DNA of 64,000 nt, from contig NZ_CP020042.1 in assembly GCF_002028425.1 (NCBI RefSeq), positions 3,162,001 through 3,226,000 of the forward strand, in the 5' to 3' direction. A program made the translations under genes and the position numbers. Positions 1 through 8,556 of the stretch are shown here, in pieces. The notes beneath the pieces are model-generated. The model searched no databases and was not told where the DNA came from. It saw only the letters and a program-made list of their open reading frames with translations. Origin of the DNA: Streptomyces katrae (GTDB lineage: Bacteria; Actinomycetota; Actinomycetes; Streptomycetales; Streptomycetaceae). The first letter of the stretch is position 1. Every line of letters begins with the position of its first letter.

Positions 1-550
1 GCGGTCTCAGAGAAGGGTTGGGGCTTTCCCGTCAGTCTCATCGTCCTTCCGCGTCGGGCCGGTCAGTCAAGAGCGCTCCTTCGTCGCGTCGCTACGCGAT
101 GTCGCTGCGCTCCACTCTTGACAGCCCGTCCCGCCACGGAAAAACGAAGACTGCCGGGAAACCCCCAAAGGAACGGGACGGACGTTCATTGGACATCCGG
201 CGGACTCAGCGACCCTCCGGGGTCGTCGGGGGCCGCCTCGCCAAGCATCCGGGCCGACAGGATTGCCATCCGGGGCCGCGATCCGCGACAGATCGCTACG
301 CGCTCCTCTCGTCTCGGCGTCCGGCGGCCGTCTGGGGCCGCTGCCCGCACCAAAAGACGACAGGATCGGCATGCGGGGCCGGTGGGCGCATCAAATCGCT
401 ACGCGCTCCTCCCGTCCCGGCGTCCGGCAGCCGTCTTGGGCTGATACCTGCACCAAATGACGAACGGACCGCCCTGCGGAGCACCCACGCGCAGTAGATC
501 GCTACGCGCTGCCCAGATCCAGGCGTCCGACGACCGTCTGGGGCTGGTCT
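1..550 (+). repeat. Left arm of a dispersed inverted repeat (core plus three ~103-bp units)
   Basis: Bases 1 to about 214 form a core that recurs in reverse complement at about 2130-2343 and at 49141-49349. Inside the core two arms resembling CTGTCAAGGG and CCCTTGACAG can fold into a hairpin; they are partly degenerate in this copy. Behind the core come three tandem units of about 103 bp starting near 291, 395 and 497, each opening with ATCGCTACGCGCT and containing a GTCTGGGGC-type stretch. The right arm at 1813-2343 carries the same core and the same three units in inverted order. Open frames here encode only low-complexity Arg/Ser/Pro peptides, so I treat it as non-coding. It may continue left of the window. 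Confidence 0.85.
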
Positions 551-996
551 GAAAGGAGTCGGCGTCCGTCGTGGCTGCGGACATGGGGGTTATTGCCGTC
601 CAGTGCGTCCAAGAGGCGGACGGCATAGACCTCGGACATCCGGTCTTCGACCTCCTCCCTCGTGAGCCACCGCACTGCCGTGCTTTCACCGGAGAGGCGT
701 TCCGTGCCACCGGAGGGCTTGCAGCGGAAGACCAGGGCGATCACCCCGGCCGTCATGTTCTTGTACACGCCGGTGAGCTGGTCCACCTCGACGTGGATGC
801 CGGTTTCCTCCAGCACCTCCCGCCGCACCCCAGCCTCCGGGGTCTCTACCAGCTCCAAGACCCCGCCGGGCAGCTCCCAGGTGCCGTTGTCGGCTCGGCG
901 AATCGCCAATAGCCGGCCGTCATCGCGCACCACCACCCCGGCAACCGACACGGAGTGGCAGGGCGTTGAGCCGTTCGGCGAGGCGCTGGCGGTCAT
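502..996 (-). CDS. NUDIX hydrolase
   Basis: A 164-residue NUDIX hydrolase, expected to cleave a nucleoside diphosphate linked to another group in the cytoplasm. The full Nudix box is present near residues 43-65 (GGVLELVETPEAG followed by REVLEETG), fitting GX5EX7REUXEEXGU with every metal-binding Glu intact. The ATG overlaps the stop of the upstream CYTH remnant (ATGA), so translation is probably coupled. The last ~16 residues are encoded by the left repeat arm, so the original C-terminus seems to have been replaced by repeat DNA; the catalytic core is untouched. The substrate cannot be predicted. It is the only gene of the island that still looks functional. Confidence 0.82.
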   Translation of the reverse strand: MTASASPNGSTPCHSVSVAGVVVRDDGRLLAIRRADNGTWELPGGVLELVETPEAGVRREVLEETGIHVEVDQLTGVYKNMTAGVIALVFRCKPSGGTERLSGESTAVRWLTREEVEDRMSEVYAVRLLDALDGNNPHVRSHDGRRLLSDQPQTVVGRLDLGSA

Positions 997-1223
997 GCCT
1001 CCTTCTGTTCGCTCAGGCGCTGGGCCTTGAGGACCGTGCGGGTGTCGTCGGGACCGTGCACGGTTCGGACCCGCAGCTCCTCGTCCCGCGCTTCGAGTGA
1101 TCCGTCCACGGTGGCGTAATAGGTGTCCTGGTACACCTCGACCCGGCCGTCGGCCCGTTCACCCAGCCGCCGCAGGATCTCTTGCGGTGCGTGAACGCGC
1201 GCCTTCAACTCCGCTTCGATCAC
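993..1223 (-). pseudogene. CYTH-domain (class IV adenylate cyclase-like) N-terminal fragment
   Basis: A 76-codon frame starting at a GTG with a good AGGGGAGG ribosome site. It begins IEAELKARV, which holds the ExExK signature that opens the triphosphate tunnel of CYTH proteins (class IV adenylate cyclases, thiamine triphosphatases), followed by a QDTYYA segment typical of the second strand. Family members are about 170-200 residues, so more than half is missing: the frame stops where the NUDIX gene begins. It is either a truncated pseudogene or a short leader that couples NUDIX translation. The GTG overlaps the TGA of the shifted frame of the regulator remnant upstream. Confidence 0.6.
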
Positions 1224-1236
1224 TGGCCCTCCCCTC

Positions 1237-1690
1237 TCACACCGTGCGTTCCGCACCCACGGCGATAGCCTCGAACATGCGCTGAAACCCCCTGAACAAC
1301 GCCGTGCGGGGTCCGCATCACCTTGTAGGTGGCGGACTCATGTCCTTCCCAGCCCGCGTCGAAAGCCCCGACGAACATGGTGGAATCAGCACGGATCAAC
1401 CGCCATGTCGGCAGCATGCCGTACCTGTACACCTCGATATCGCAGATCTCGGCAAGCTCACGCAGTCTGGCCTCGGCCAGCCGCACACCACTGGCGAGCG
1501 ATTCCGCCGACTCGCCGATCTCGGCGGCACGCAACGCGACGGCCGGCGCCTCCGGGTCCAGCAGCAGCACCCGCACACGCAGGCCACCGTCCTGCCGGAC
1601 GAGGTGAGGGCGCAACATCGAGTCCTTCAAGCCGATGAGGCCGAGGCCGCGCACAGCAAGAACATCCAACTCCTTGCGGACCGAACCTGT
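1237..1690 (-). pseudogene. Frameshifted C-terminal remnant of a Streptomyces transcriptional regulator
   Basis: The minus strand encodes a segment from about RKELDVLAVRGLGL to ADSTMFVGAFDAGWEGHES that matches, from memory, the C-terminal half of a common Streptomyces XRE/GntR-type regulator family. No helix-turn-helix N-terminus or start codon precedes it; upstream sequence runs into the right repeat arm. Near base 1296 an extra base shifts the frame. Read one base on, the tail becomes FRGFQRMFEA and so on, ending at a TGA at 1237-1239 just ahead of the CYTH start, as expected for the family. It is therefore doubly broken: 5' truncated and frameshifted. The left limit is approximate. Confidence 0.65.
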
Positions 1691-1812
1691 TCTACGACCA
1701 GCCCCAGACCGCTCGCAGCGCGGAGACACGGCGTAGGGCTCCGGCTTCCCTCGGCTACCGGATCGGTTGGCGAGCCATCCGCTGACCCCCGTCACACCAA
1801 CCCACGACGACC

Positions 1813-2343
1813 GCCGACGCCGAGATGACCGGAGCGCGTAGCGATCTGGGGCGCCCCCGGTCCCGCTTGCCACTCTGTTCGTCATTTGCTGCGGGTACCA
1901 GCCCCAGGCGGTCGTCGGACGCCGAAAATAGAGAAGCGCGTAGCGATCTGGGGCGCCCACCGGTCCCGGATGACGGTCCTGTCGGCCTTCAGTGCGGGCA
2001 GCGGCCCCAGGCGGCTGGTAGACGCTGAGACGGGAGGAGCGCGTAGCGATCTGTCGCGGAGAGCGGCCCCGATGCACTGCCTCGTCGGCCCGGATGCTTG
2101 GCGAGGCGGCCCCCGACGACCCCGAAGGGTCGCTGATCCCGCGTATGTCCATCGATGGACCGTGCCGTCCTTTTGGGGGTTTCCCGGCAGTCTTCGTTTT
2201 TCCGTGGCGGGACGCCCTGTCAAGGGTCGCCGCAGGCGATCGCGAAGCGACGCGACCGAAGGGAGCGCCCTTGACAGGGTGGCCCGACGCGGAAGGACGA
2301 TGAGACTGACGGGAAAGCCCCAACCCTTCTCTGAGACCGCCGA
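1813..2343 (-). repeat. Right arm of the dispersed inverted repeat
   Basis: Reverse complement of the arm at 1-550. Three tandem ~103-bp units start (minus strand) near 2052, 1947 and 1845, and the core with its CCTGTCAAGGG / CCCTTGACAGG hairpin lies at about 2130-2343. The hairpin arms are better preserved here than in the left copy. The two arms enclose about 1.26 kb of broken or trimmed genes. No transposase or integrase frame is visible between them. Confidence 0.85.
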
Positions 2344-2522
2344 GTGAGGTCCCGGCCATCCCCGGTTCCGGTCAGTTGTCCCGTCGCCGCCCGGCGGGAT
2401 GCCGCCCCGCCCCACCCACCCGCACCCGGGAGGCGGGTGGGCAGGCGCCGTCCGGCCCCGCCCCTCGCGGGGGAGATAGCGGGCCCAGGCACTCGGGTGT
2501 GGCGGCCCCGGCAGGCGTGCCG

Positions 2523-3950
2523 CTACCGGCCCTGGAGCTTTGCCGACGCGGAGCGCGTCGGGGGGAGCTGGTTGTACAGGAGGCGGCCCGGGCATTCCGT
2601 GGCGAAGCCGTCGCGGTGGCCCGAGATGACGTTCAGCTTGACCTTGGTGCCCTTCTTGTACCGGTTCCCCCCGCCCGACGTCAGCGTGGTCTTGGCCCGG
2701 GGGTCCGCGCCGAACAGGCCGAGCTTCCATGCCGTGAGGCGGGCCACCGCGTCCACCGCCGCCTTCGGCGGGGCCGTGGAGGAGTAGGTGCCGATCACCG
2801 CGACGCCCATGCTGTCGGCGTTGAAGCCCATGGTGTGGGCGCCGAGGACCGCCTTGGTGACCCCGCCCGCCCGCCCCTCGTAGACCGTCCCGCACTTGTC
2901 GATGGCGAAGTTGTAGCCGAAGTCCCGCCAGCCCTCGCTGACCACGTGGTAGCGGTACAGGCTGCGCAGCACCGCCGGGGCGTCCTTGCAGGCGTAGTTG
3001 TTGCCGGAGGCGGTGTGGTGGACGAAGGCCGCCTTGACCCTGCTGGTGTAGACGAAGCCCGGTTCGCGCAGGGACTCGTCCGCGCCCCACCCCCGCCGGG
3101 TGACGATCCGCGGGCGGGGGCCGATGTAGGGGCGGGCGGCGGCGGTGAGTTCGCCGTCGCCGACGACGAGCGCGTCGGCGGTGGAGTCGGCCTTGTCGAG
3201 GGCGCTGATCTCCAGTGCGCCGAGCGGGGCGTGCGGGACGTTGGCGGAGGAGGATTCCGCCGCCTCCATGGTCATCTCGGGCACGGCGGGGACGTCGGGC
3301 TTGTCGTCGTCCGGGGGGACGGCGGGGGCCGACGACGGGGGCGCGCCGTTCTTGTCGTCCGGGGAGGCCTGCGGCTGCGCGGCCGAGCCCGGGTCGACGA
3401 GTTCGAGGCGCAGGCCCGACGGGAGGCGGGCGGGGCGGGCGGCCCCGCGGGTGGGGGTGGCGGCGGCGTCGTCCGCCTGGACGCGGACCTCCACTCCGTT
3501 CGACGGGCCGACCCACAGGGGGGCGGTGGCTCCGCGGAGGCGGCCGGTGCCGCGTTCGGCGGCGTCGGGGTCGGCGGCGTGTTCGCCGTTGTGGGTGTCG
3601 ACGTCCTGCCAGTCGGACCAGGCGCCGGTGGCGACGGAGCGGGTGCGTACCTGGACCCGGCCGCCGAGTTCGGCGGCGGCGTCGTCCCAGACGACCCCGA
3701 CGAGCGAGAACGTCTTGACGTCGCGCGGGGTCAGGCCCCGGGTCTCGGCCAGGTCCGGGGAGGCGCTCATGCCGGGGACGCCGGGGATCCGCGCGGTGGC
3801 GGAGGGTCCGAGGGGGGCGAGGGGCAGTGACTGGGTGGACCCCGGGGCGTCGGGGACCGCCTCGGCCCGGGCCGGAGTGGAGAGGGCGAGCGGCATCGCC
3901 AGTGCGGTGGCCGTCACGACACCGATCGAGGAAGCAAGGAATCCGCGCAT
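2523..3950 (-). CDS. Secreted N-acetylmuramoyl-L-alanine amidase, PGRP (amidase_2) type
   Basis: A 475-residue secreted protein predicted to hydrolyse the MurNAc-L-Ala bond of peptidoglycan. The chosen ATG gives an Ala-rich signal peptide (MRGFLASSIG, ending near STPARAEA). A GTG at 3968 in frame is an alternative and neither has a strong ribosome site. Residues ~30-270 are a beta-rich/low-complexity N-terminal region. The PGRP domain covers about 285-470: RRGWGADE opening, FVHHTAS (zinc His), YNFAID (catalytic Tyr region), then GHRDGFATECPG with the second His and the Cys ligand. It is divergent from the TIGR03089 gene with a 139-bp shared promoter region. Likely role: cell-wall turnover. 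Confidence 0.9.
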   Translation of the reverse strand: MRGFLASSIGVVTATALAMPLALSTPARAEAVPDAPGSTQSLPLAPLGPSATARIPGVPGMSASPDLAETRGLTPRDVKTFSLVGVVWDDAAAELGGRVQVRTRSVATGAWSDWQDVDTHNGEHAADPDAAERGTGRLRGATAPLWVGPSNGVEVRVQADDAAATPTRGAARPARLPSGLRLELVDPGSAAQPQASPDDKNGAPPSSAPAVPPDDDKPDVPAVPEMTMEAAESSSANVPHAPLGALEISALDKADSTADALVVGDGELTAAARPYIGPRPRIVTRRGWGADESLREPGFVYTSRVKAAFVHHTASGNNYACKDAPAVLRSLYRYHVVSEGWRDFGYNFAIDKCGTVYEGRAGGVTKAVLGAHTMGFNADSMGVAVIGTYSSTAPPKAAVDAVARLTAWKLGLFGADPRAKTTLTSGGGNRYKKGTKVKLNVISGHRDGFATECPGRLLYNQLPPTRSASAKLQGR

Positions 3951-4089
3951 GGAAGCGATGCTGGGCACAGCCACCACGAAGCGCCATCGGAGAACTGACG
4001 GCCCGTCCGGCGGCGCGCCGGGCGGGCCTCCCCTGGACGGGCGAGCGTCCGCCCCCGTACGGGGGAGGGGTCCGCGTACGCTGGGGCGG

Positions 4090-4839
4090 GTGAACGCCAT
4101 TGACCGCACCCCTGCCGACCTGCTGCGATCCGCGCTCGCCGCCGATCCGGGCCGCCCTCTCGTCACCTTCTACGACGACGCCACGGGCGAGCGGGTCGAA
4201 TTGTCCGTCGCCACCTTCGCCAATTGGGTGGCCAAGACCGCCAATCTGCTCCAGGGCGACCTGGGCGCCGAGCCGGGCGACCGGCTGGCGCTGCTGCTGC
4301 CCGCGCACTGGCAGAGCGCCGTGTGGCTGCTCGCCTGTGCCTCCGTCGGGGTGGTCGTGGAGATCGGCGGGGATCCCGCCGACGCCGACCTGGTGGTGAG
4401 CGGGCCCGACACGCTGGAGGAGGCCCGTGCCTGCTCCGGTGAGCGGGTCGCGCTGGCGCTGCGGCCGCTGGGCGGGCGGTTCCCGCAGCCGCCGGCCGGG
4501 TTCGCGGACTACGCGGTGGAGGTGCCGGGGCAGGGTGACCGGTTCGCACCGTTCGCCCCGGTGGACGCGGACGGGCCGGGGCTGGTGGTCGGCGGAGAGG
4601 AGCTGTCGTACGCGGCGCTGGTCGAGCGGGCCCGGGAGGACGCGGCGAAGCGCGGGCTGGGCGCGGGGGCCCGGGTGCTGTCGGGGCTGGGCTTCGACGG
4701 CTGGGAGGGGCTGTCGGCGGGTCTGTACGGGCCGCTGGCCGCGGGCGGCTCGGTGGTGCTGTGCCGCAACCTGGACCGGCTGGCGCCGGAGGCGCTGGCG
4801 CAGCGGGTGGAGAGCGAGCGGGTCACGCACACCGTGTGA
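4090..4839 (+). CDS. TIGR03089 family protein (AMP-binding-like)
   Basis: A 249-residue protein matching the actinobacterial TIGR03089 family, a short relative of acyl-CoA synthetases/AMP-binding enzymes. It has the N-terminal AMP-binding-fold features (TFANWVAKTANLL, GDRLALLLPAHWQ, GYG-like loops such as GLYGPLAAGG near the end) but lacks the C-terminal adenylation subdomain, and the P-loop is degenerate. Catalysis is therefore doubtful; function is unknown. The GTG start follows GGGGCGG. In other Streptomyces, from memory, the gene sits beside LCP genes, as it does here. Confidence 0.8.
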   Translation: MNAIDRTPADLLRSALAADPGRPLVTFYDDATGERVELSVATFANWVAKTANLLQGDLGAEPGDRLALLLPAHWQSAVWLLACASVGVVVEIGGDPADADLVVSGPDTLEEARACSGERVALALRPLGGRFPQPPAGFADYAVEVPGQGDRFAPFAPVDADGPGLVVGGEELSYAALVERAREDAAKRGLGAGARVLSGLGFDGWEGLSAGLYGPLAAGGSVVLCRNLDRLAPEALAQRVESERVTHTV

Positions 4840-4869
4840 TCCGGCCCCGCGTGAACCGGCCCCGCGCGA

Positions 4870-5000
4870 TCCGCCCTCCCTGGGATCCGGGGGCCGTGGG
4901 ATCCGGGGGCCGTGGATCCGGGGGCCGTGGGATCCGCCCTCCATGGGACCCGGCGGCCGTGGATCCGGGGGCCGTGGGATCCGCCCTCCATGGGATCCGG
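4870..5000. repeat. Tandem array of ~15-20-bp units around GGATCC
   Basis: Seven or more imperfect units of the form GGGATCC plus GGGGGCCGT, alternating with GGATCCGCCCTCCAT variants, follow the TIGR03089 stop directly. Most units contain GGATCC. The array is GC-rich and each unit is itself partly palindromic, so folded RNA is likely. No coding role is visible; it may act as a transcription barrier between the TIGR03089 gene and the LCP gene. Confidence 0.8.
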
Positions 5001-5025
5001 CGGCCCCGAAAGGGCGGGCGGCGGC

Positions 5026-5047
5026 GATTTGTCACCCGCATGGGTCT
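5026..5047 (+). promoter_or_regulatory. LCP upstream element, copy 1
   Basis: GATTTGTCACCCGCATGGGT lies 150 bp before the first LCP start. A near copy, with one extra T and a few changes, lies at 6504-6525, 157 bp before the second LCP start. The match in sequence, orientation and distance suggests a shared control site or promoter part. The rest of 4840-5175 holds only the GGATCC array and a TAGACA stretch that could be a -10 box. Confidence 0.5.
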
Positions 5048-5175
5048 AGACAGCCCCCCGCCCCCGGGCCGCCCGTCTCCCGTGGGGGGAGTATCGCTGC
5101 AGGCCGTGCTCACCCGTACGGCCCCTGGCCGGTGCGGCGGAGCCGTGGCCGGCGCGGCGAGGGGACGGTGCGCGA

Positions 5176-6438
5176 GTGAGGGACGGCGCGGGCATACCGG
5201 ACGACGCTGGAACGGCCGCGGGCGCGGGCGCGGGAACGCCCCCGCGCGGCCGCCGGCGGCGCCGGCTGCTGCGCTGGATCGGGCTCGGCGCCGTCCTGCT
5301 GGTCCTCGCGGGGGCGGCGACGGGCTGGTGGCTGTACGCGAAGCTCGACGGGAACATCACGGAGGACACCTCCGCCACGGCCGAGCTGCGCCGCTACGAG
5401 CGCGAGCGGCCGGCGCACTTCGCGTCGGGGGCCCAGAACATCCTGCTGATCGGTTCGGACTCGCGCTCCGGGTCGGAGAACGCGGGCTACGGGCAGGACG
5501 GGGGCACGCAGCGTTCGGACACCACGATCCTGCTGCACCTGCCGGCCGACCGGCGCAGTGCGACGGCGGTGTCGATCCCGCGGGACCTGATGACGGAGGT
5601 GCCGGAGTGCCTGGGGACGGACGGCTCGCGCACCGGGGACCGGTTCGCGCAGTTCAACTGGGCCTTCCAGTGGGGCGGGGCCGCCTGCACGATCCGTACG
5701 GTCGAGAAGCTGACCGGGATCCGGATCGACCACCACATGGTGGTGGACTTCGGCGGGTTCAAGAAGATGGTCGACGCGGTCGGCGGTGTGGAGGTCTGCC
5801 TGAAGCGGCCGGTGGACGACACCGAGGCTCACCTGCGGCTGCCGGCGGGCCGGCAGGTGCTGGGCGGGGAGCAGGCGCTGGGGTTCGTCCGGGCCCGCTA
5901 CAGCCTGGGCAACGGCAGTGACACCGAACGGATGGAGCGCCAGCAGCAGTTCCTCGGCTCGCTGTGGGAGAAGGTGAGCAGCAACGGGGTGCTGCTGAAC
6001 CCGGCCAGGCTGTACCCGTTGCTGGACGCGGCGACCTCCTCGGTCACCACGGACCCGGGGCTGGCCTCGCTGCGGGGGCTGTATGAACTCGTACGGGGCG
6101 TACGGGGCATACCGGCCGACCAGGTCAAGTTCCTGACCGTGCCCCGTCGCCCCTACGCGGCCGACCCGAACCGGGACGAGCTGGTGGAGCCGGACGCGTC
6201 CCGGCTGTTCGAGCAGCTGCGGGCGGACCGGCCGGTGACGGTGACCGCGCCGGAGGCGTCGCCGAGCCCGGATCCGGAGCCGTCCGCGGCCGCGCGCGGT
6301 GATTCCGCGGAGGGCTCCGGCGAGGCCGCCGGTGACGGTTCGGGCGGGCCCTCGCCGACCGGAAGCGGAACCTCTTCGGCGCCCACACCCGCACCTACCT
6401 TCACTGGAACCACAGCAGGCACGGCCGACTGCCGGTAA
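5176..6438 (+). CDS. LCP family phosphotransferase 1
   Basis: A 420-residue LytR-CpsA-Psr protein. LCP enzymes move polyprenyl-pyrophosphate-linked glycopolymers onto peptidoglycan at the outer membrane face. It has an Arg-rich cytoplasmic stretch (~25-32), one transmembrane helix (~33-52) and the extracellular LCP domain (~85-300): NILLIGSDSRSG, RSDTTILLH and SIPRDLM contain the conserved Asp/Arg residues that bind metal and pyrophosphate, and VRARYS / ERQQQFL is the lipid-side motif. A Ser/Pro/Ala-rich tail follows and there is no LytR_C domain. The GTG start has GAGGGGA upstream. It is the first of three LCP genes in one direction. Confidence 0.92.
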   Translation: MRDGAGIPDDAGTAAGAGAGTPPRGRRRRRLLRWIGLGAVLLVLAGAATGWWLYAKLDGNITEDTSATAELRRYERERPAHFASGAQNILLIGSDSRSGSENAGYGQDGGTQRSDTTILLHLPADRRSATAVSIPRDLMTEVPECLGTDGSRTGDRFAQFNWAFQWGGAACTIRTVEKLTGIRIDHHMVVDFGGFKKMVDAVGGVEVCLKRPVDDTEAHLRLPAGRQVLGGEQALGFVRARYSLGNGSDTERMERQQQFLGSLWEKVSSNGVLLNPARLYPLLDAATSSVTTDPGLASLRGLYELVRGVRGIPADQVKFLTVPRRPYAADPNRDELVEPDASRLFEQLRADRPVTVTAPEASPSPDPEPSAAARGDSAEGSGEAAGDGSGGPSPTGSGTSSAPTPAPTFTGTTAGTADCR

Positions 6439-6503
6439 AGCAATCCAAAAGCCGCCTGGCCAACCGCGCCGGATGAGCGCTTTGGTCCGTTATGGGGGGA
6501 GTG

Positions 6504-6525
6504 GATTTTGTCACCGGCATGGTTT
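6504..6525 (+). promoter_or_regulatory. LCP upstream element, copy 2
   Basis: GATTTTGTCACCGGCATGG, close match to 5026-5047. It is followed by GGATAAGGT, which could serve as a -10 box for the second LCP gene. The intergenic gap 6439-6660 (222 bp) shows nothing else recognisable. Confidence 0.5.
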
Positions 6526-6660
6526 GCGGCTGACCTGGCCGGATAAGGTGAGCGATCCGGTGCACCGGCTGTGAAGAGGCCGTGCACCAGCAGCCGGATC
6601 GTTGACCGCGCGCCTGGGGGGAGGCGCGTCGCGAAGCACCGACGGAGGATTCGAGCAACC

Positions 6661-8403
6661 GTGGATGCGCAAAGCCGTGGGCGGGCGGACGAGATCGACC
6701 CCGCTGACCAGTGGGTCCTCAATCCCCGCACTGGCAACTACGAACTGCAACTGGGCCGTTCCGCTGCGCAGCAGCGCCTGGTCTCCGCCCCCCGCAGAAC
6801 CCGCAAATCCTCCGCGCCCACGGCTCCCGCGGCACCGGCCGCCCCCTCCCCCGCCGTCCCGGGGCCCCGCCGCGGCGAGGGCCCGCCCGGCGGGCGGCGC
6901 GGCGGCGGGCGCTCCCGCAAGGGGGGCGGCGCCCCCGACCGCCGCAAGCGGCTGCTCAAGGTCACCGGCGGCACCCTGGCGTTCCTGCTGGTCGGCGGCG
7001 GGGTCGGCTCCTACCTCTACTACGAGCACCTGAACGGCAACCTGAAGGTCATCGACACCGGCGGCGCGGGCGGCGGGTTCAAGAAGGACCAGCCGATCAA
7101 CATCCTGGTCATCGGCACCGACAAGCGCAGCGGCAAGGGCAACGAGGGCTACGGGGACGCGGACAGCGTCGGCCACGCCGACACCACGATCCTCTTCCAC
7201 GTCTCCAAGGACCGCAGCAACGCGACCGCGCTGTCCATCCCGCGCGACCTGATCACCGACATCCCGGCCTGCCCGACGAAGATCGACGGCGCGGTCAAGG
7301 AGATCCCCGGCACGCGGGCCACCCGCTTCAACAACAGCCTGGGCCAGGAGGGCCGCGACCCGGGCTGCACGATGCGCACGGTCAAACAGCTGACCGGCCT
7401 CGACGTCGACAACTTCATGATGGTCGACTTCAATGCGGTGAAGAGCCTGAGCACGGCCGTCGGCGGGGTGCCCGTCTGCGTGGCGAAGGACGTCAACGAC
7501 CGCGATTCGAAGCTGAACCTGAAGGCGGGCGAGCACCGGCTGGAGGGCGAGCAGGCGCTGGCTTTCGTACGGACCCGGCACTCCTTCGGCAACGAGAGCG
7601 ACCTGGACCGGATCAAGACCCAGCAGCAGTTCCTGGGTTCGATGATGCGCGAGATGAAGTCCAAGGAGACGCTGACCAGTCCGAAGAAGTTCTTCTCGCT
7701 GGCGGAGGCGGCGACGAAGTCGCTGACCGTGGACCAGGGGCTGGGCTCGATCGGCAAGCTCACCGCCCTCGCGGGCGAGTTGAAGGACATCAGCCCCAAG
7801 AACGTCACGTTCACGACGCTGCCGGTGGTCGACAACCCGAACGAGCCGGCGAACCGCAAGGCGACCGTGGTCGTGAACTCCGCGCAGGCGGACCCGCTCC
7901 TGCAGATGATCCGGGGGGACGTGTCCCTCACGGAGGTGGAGAAGAAGGAGCAGGCTGCCAAGAACGCGGCGGACGCCGACGCCAAGAGCAAGCAGGACGC
8001 GCTGCTCCAGGGCAACCGGGCCCCCGCCGGGGACGTCCGGGTGGACGTGTACAACGGCGGCGGCCCCCCGGGGGCGGCGTCCACCACCCTGACCTGGCTG
8101 CAGAACACCAAGGGCGTGTACAAGGCGGGCAACCACGGCAACGCCTCGGCGCGGCTGGCCGCCACGCAGCTGGAGTACGCCCCCAACCAGGCCGACCAGG
8201 CCAGGGCGCTGGCGGACATGATGGGCCTGCCCGCCTCCGCCCTGAAACCGGGTGCGGTGGACGCGGGGCCGAAGACCCCGATGAAGCTGACCCTGGGCTC
8301 CGACTTCAAGGAACCCGGCACACCGCTCGGCGCGGCGGCCCCGCAGCAGGCCCCGGAGGGGGTCCAGCGGGTCGAGGCGGACAAGGCGGTCTGCGCCAAG
8401 TGA
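6661..8403 (+). CDS. LCP family phosphotransferase 2, with LytR_C domain
   Basis: A 580-residue LCP protein. The GTG at 6661 is preferred because GGAGG lies 12 bases upstream; a longer in-frame start at 6571 adds only Arg-rich residues. A long basic, Pro-rich cytoplasmic N-terminus is followed by one transmembrane helix (~100-120) and the LCP domain (~140-370: NILVIGTDKRSG, HADTTILFH, SIPRDL, VRTRHS, KTQQQFLGS). A C-terminal LytR_C domain (~455-560, beginning VRVDVYNGGG) may bind peptidoglycan or regulate the enzyme. A 153-bp gap separates it from the third LCP gene. Confidence 0.92.
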   Translation: MDAQSRGRADEIDPADQWVLNPRTGNYELQLGRSAAQQRLVSAPRRTRKSSAPTAPAAPAAPSPAVPGPRRGEGPPGGRRGGGRSRKGGGAPDRRKRLLKVTGGTLAFLLVGGGVGSYLYYEHLNGNLKVIDTGGAGGGFKKDQPINILVIGTDKRSGKGNEGYGDADSVGHADTTILFHVSKDRSNATALSIPRDLITDIPACPTKIDGAVKEIPGTRATRFNNSLGQEGRDPGCTMRTVKQLTGLDVDNFMMVDFNAVKSLSTAVGGVPVCVAKDVNDRDSKLNLKAGEHRLEGEQALAFVRTRHSFGNESDLDRIKTQQQFLGSMMREMKSKETLTSPKKFFSLAEAATKSLTVDQGLGSIGKLTALAGELKDISPKNVTFTTLPVVDNPNEPANRKATVVVNSAQADPLLQMIRGDVSLTEVEKKEQAAKNAADADAKSKQDALLQGNRAPAGDVRVDVYNGGGPPGAASTTLTWLQNTKGVYKAGNHGNASARLAATQLEYAPNQADQARALADMMGLPASALKPGAVDAGPKTPMKLTLGSDFKEPGTPLGAAAPQQAPEGVQRVEADKAVCAK

Positions 8404-8556
8404 CCGGCCTCTCCGGAGGGCGCCGGGGGACGGCGCGGCGAAGCAGTACCGGGCGGCGATCGGGCCGCCCGCCGAAAGTCCACAGACCGCCGATGGGGCG
8501 GTAGCCGGCAGGACCGGCACAATACCGACCGGTAAAGATTCTTGAGGGGGGTACGC

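Noticed and set aside
18..497. Open frame of 159 codons in the left repeat arm
   Set aside because: It is only the repeat read through; the same peptides appear in the other repeat copies, with no ribosome site and low complexity.
1882..4944. 1020-codon minus-strand frame
   Set aside because: Shadow of the amidase and TIGR03089 genes in a high-GC genome; Arg/Pro-rich and crossing the right repeat arm.
4870..5000. Possible CRISPR array
   Set aside because: Units are 15-20 bp, imperfect and contiguous with no unique spacers or cas genes.
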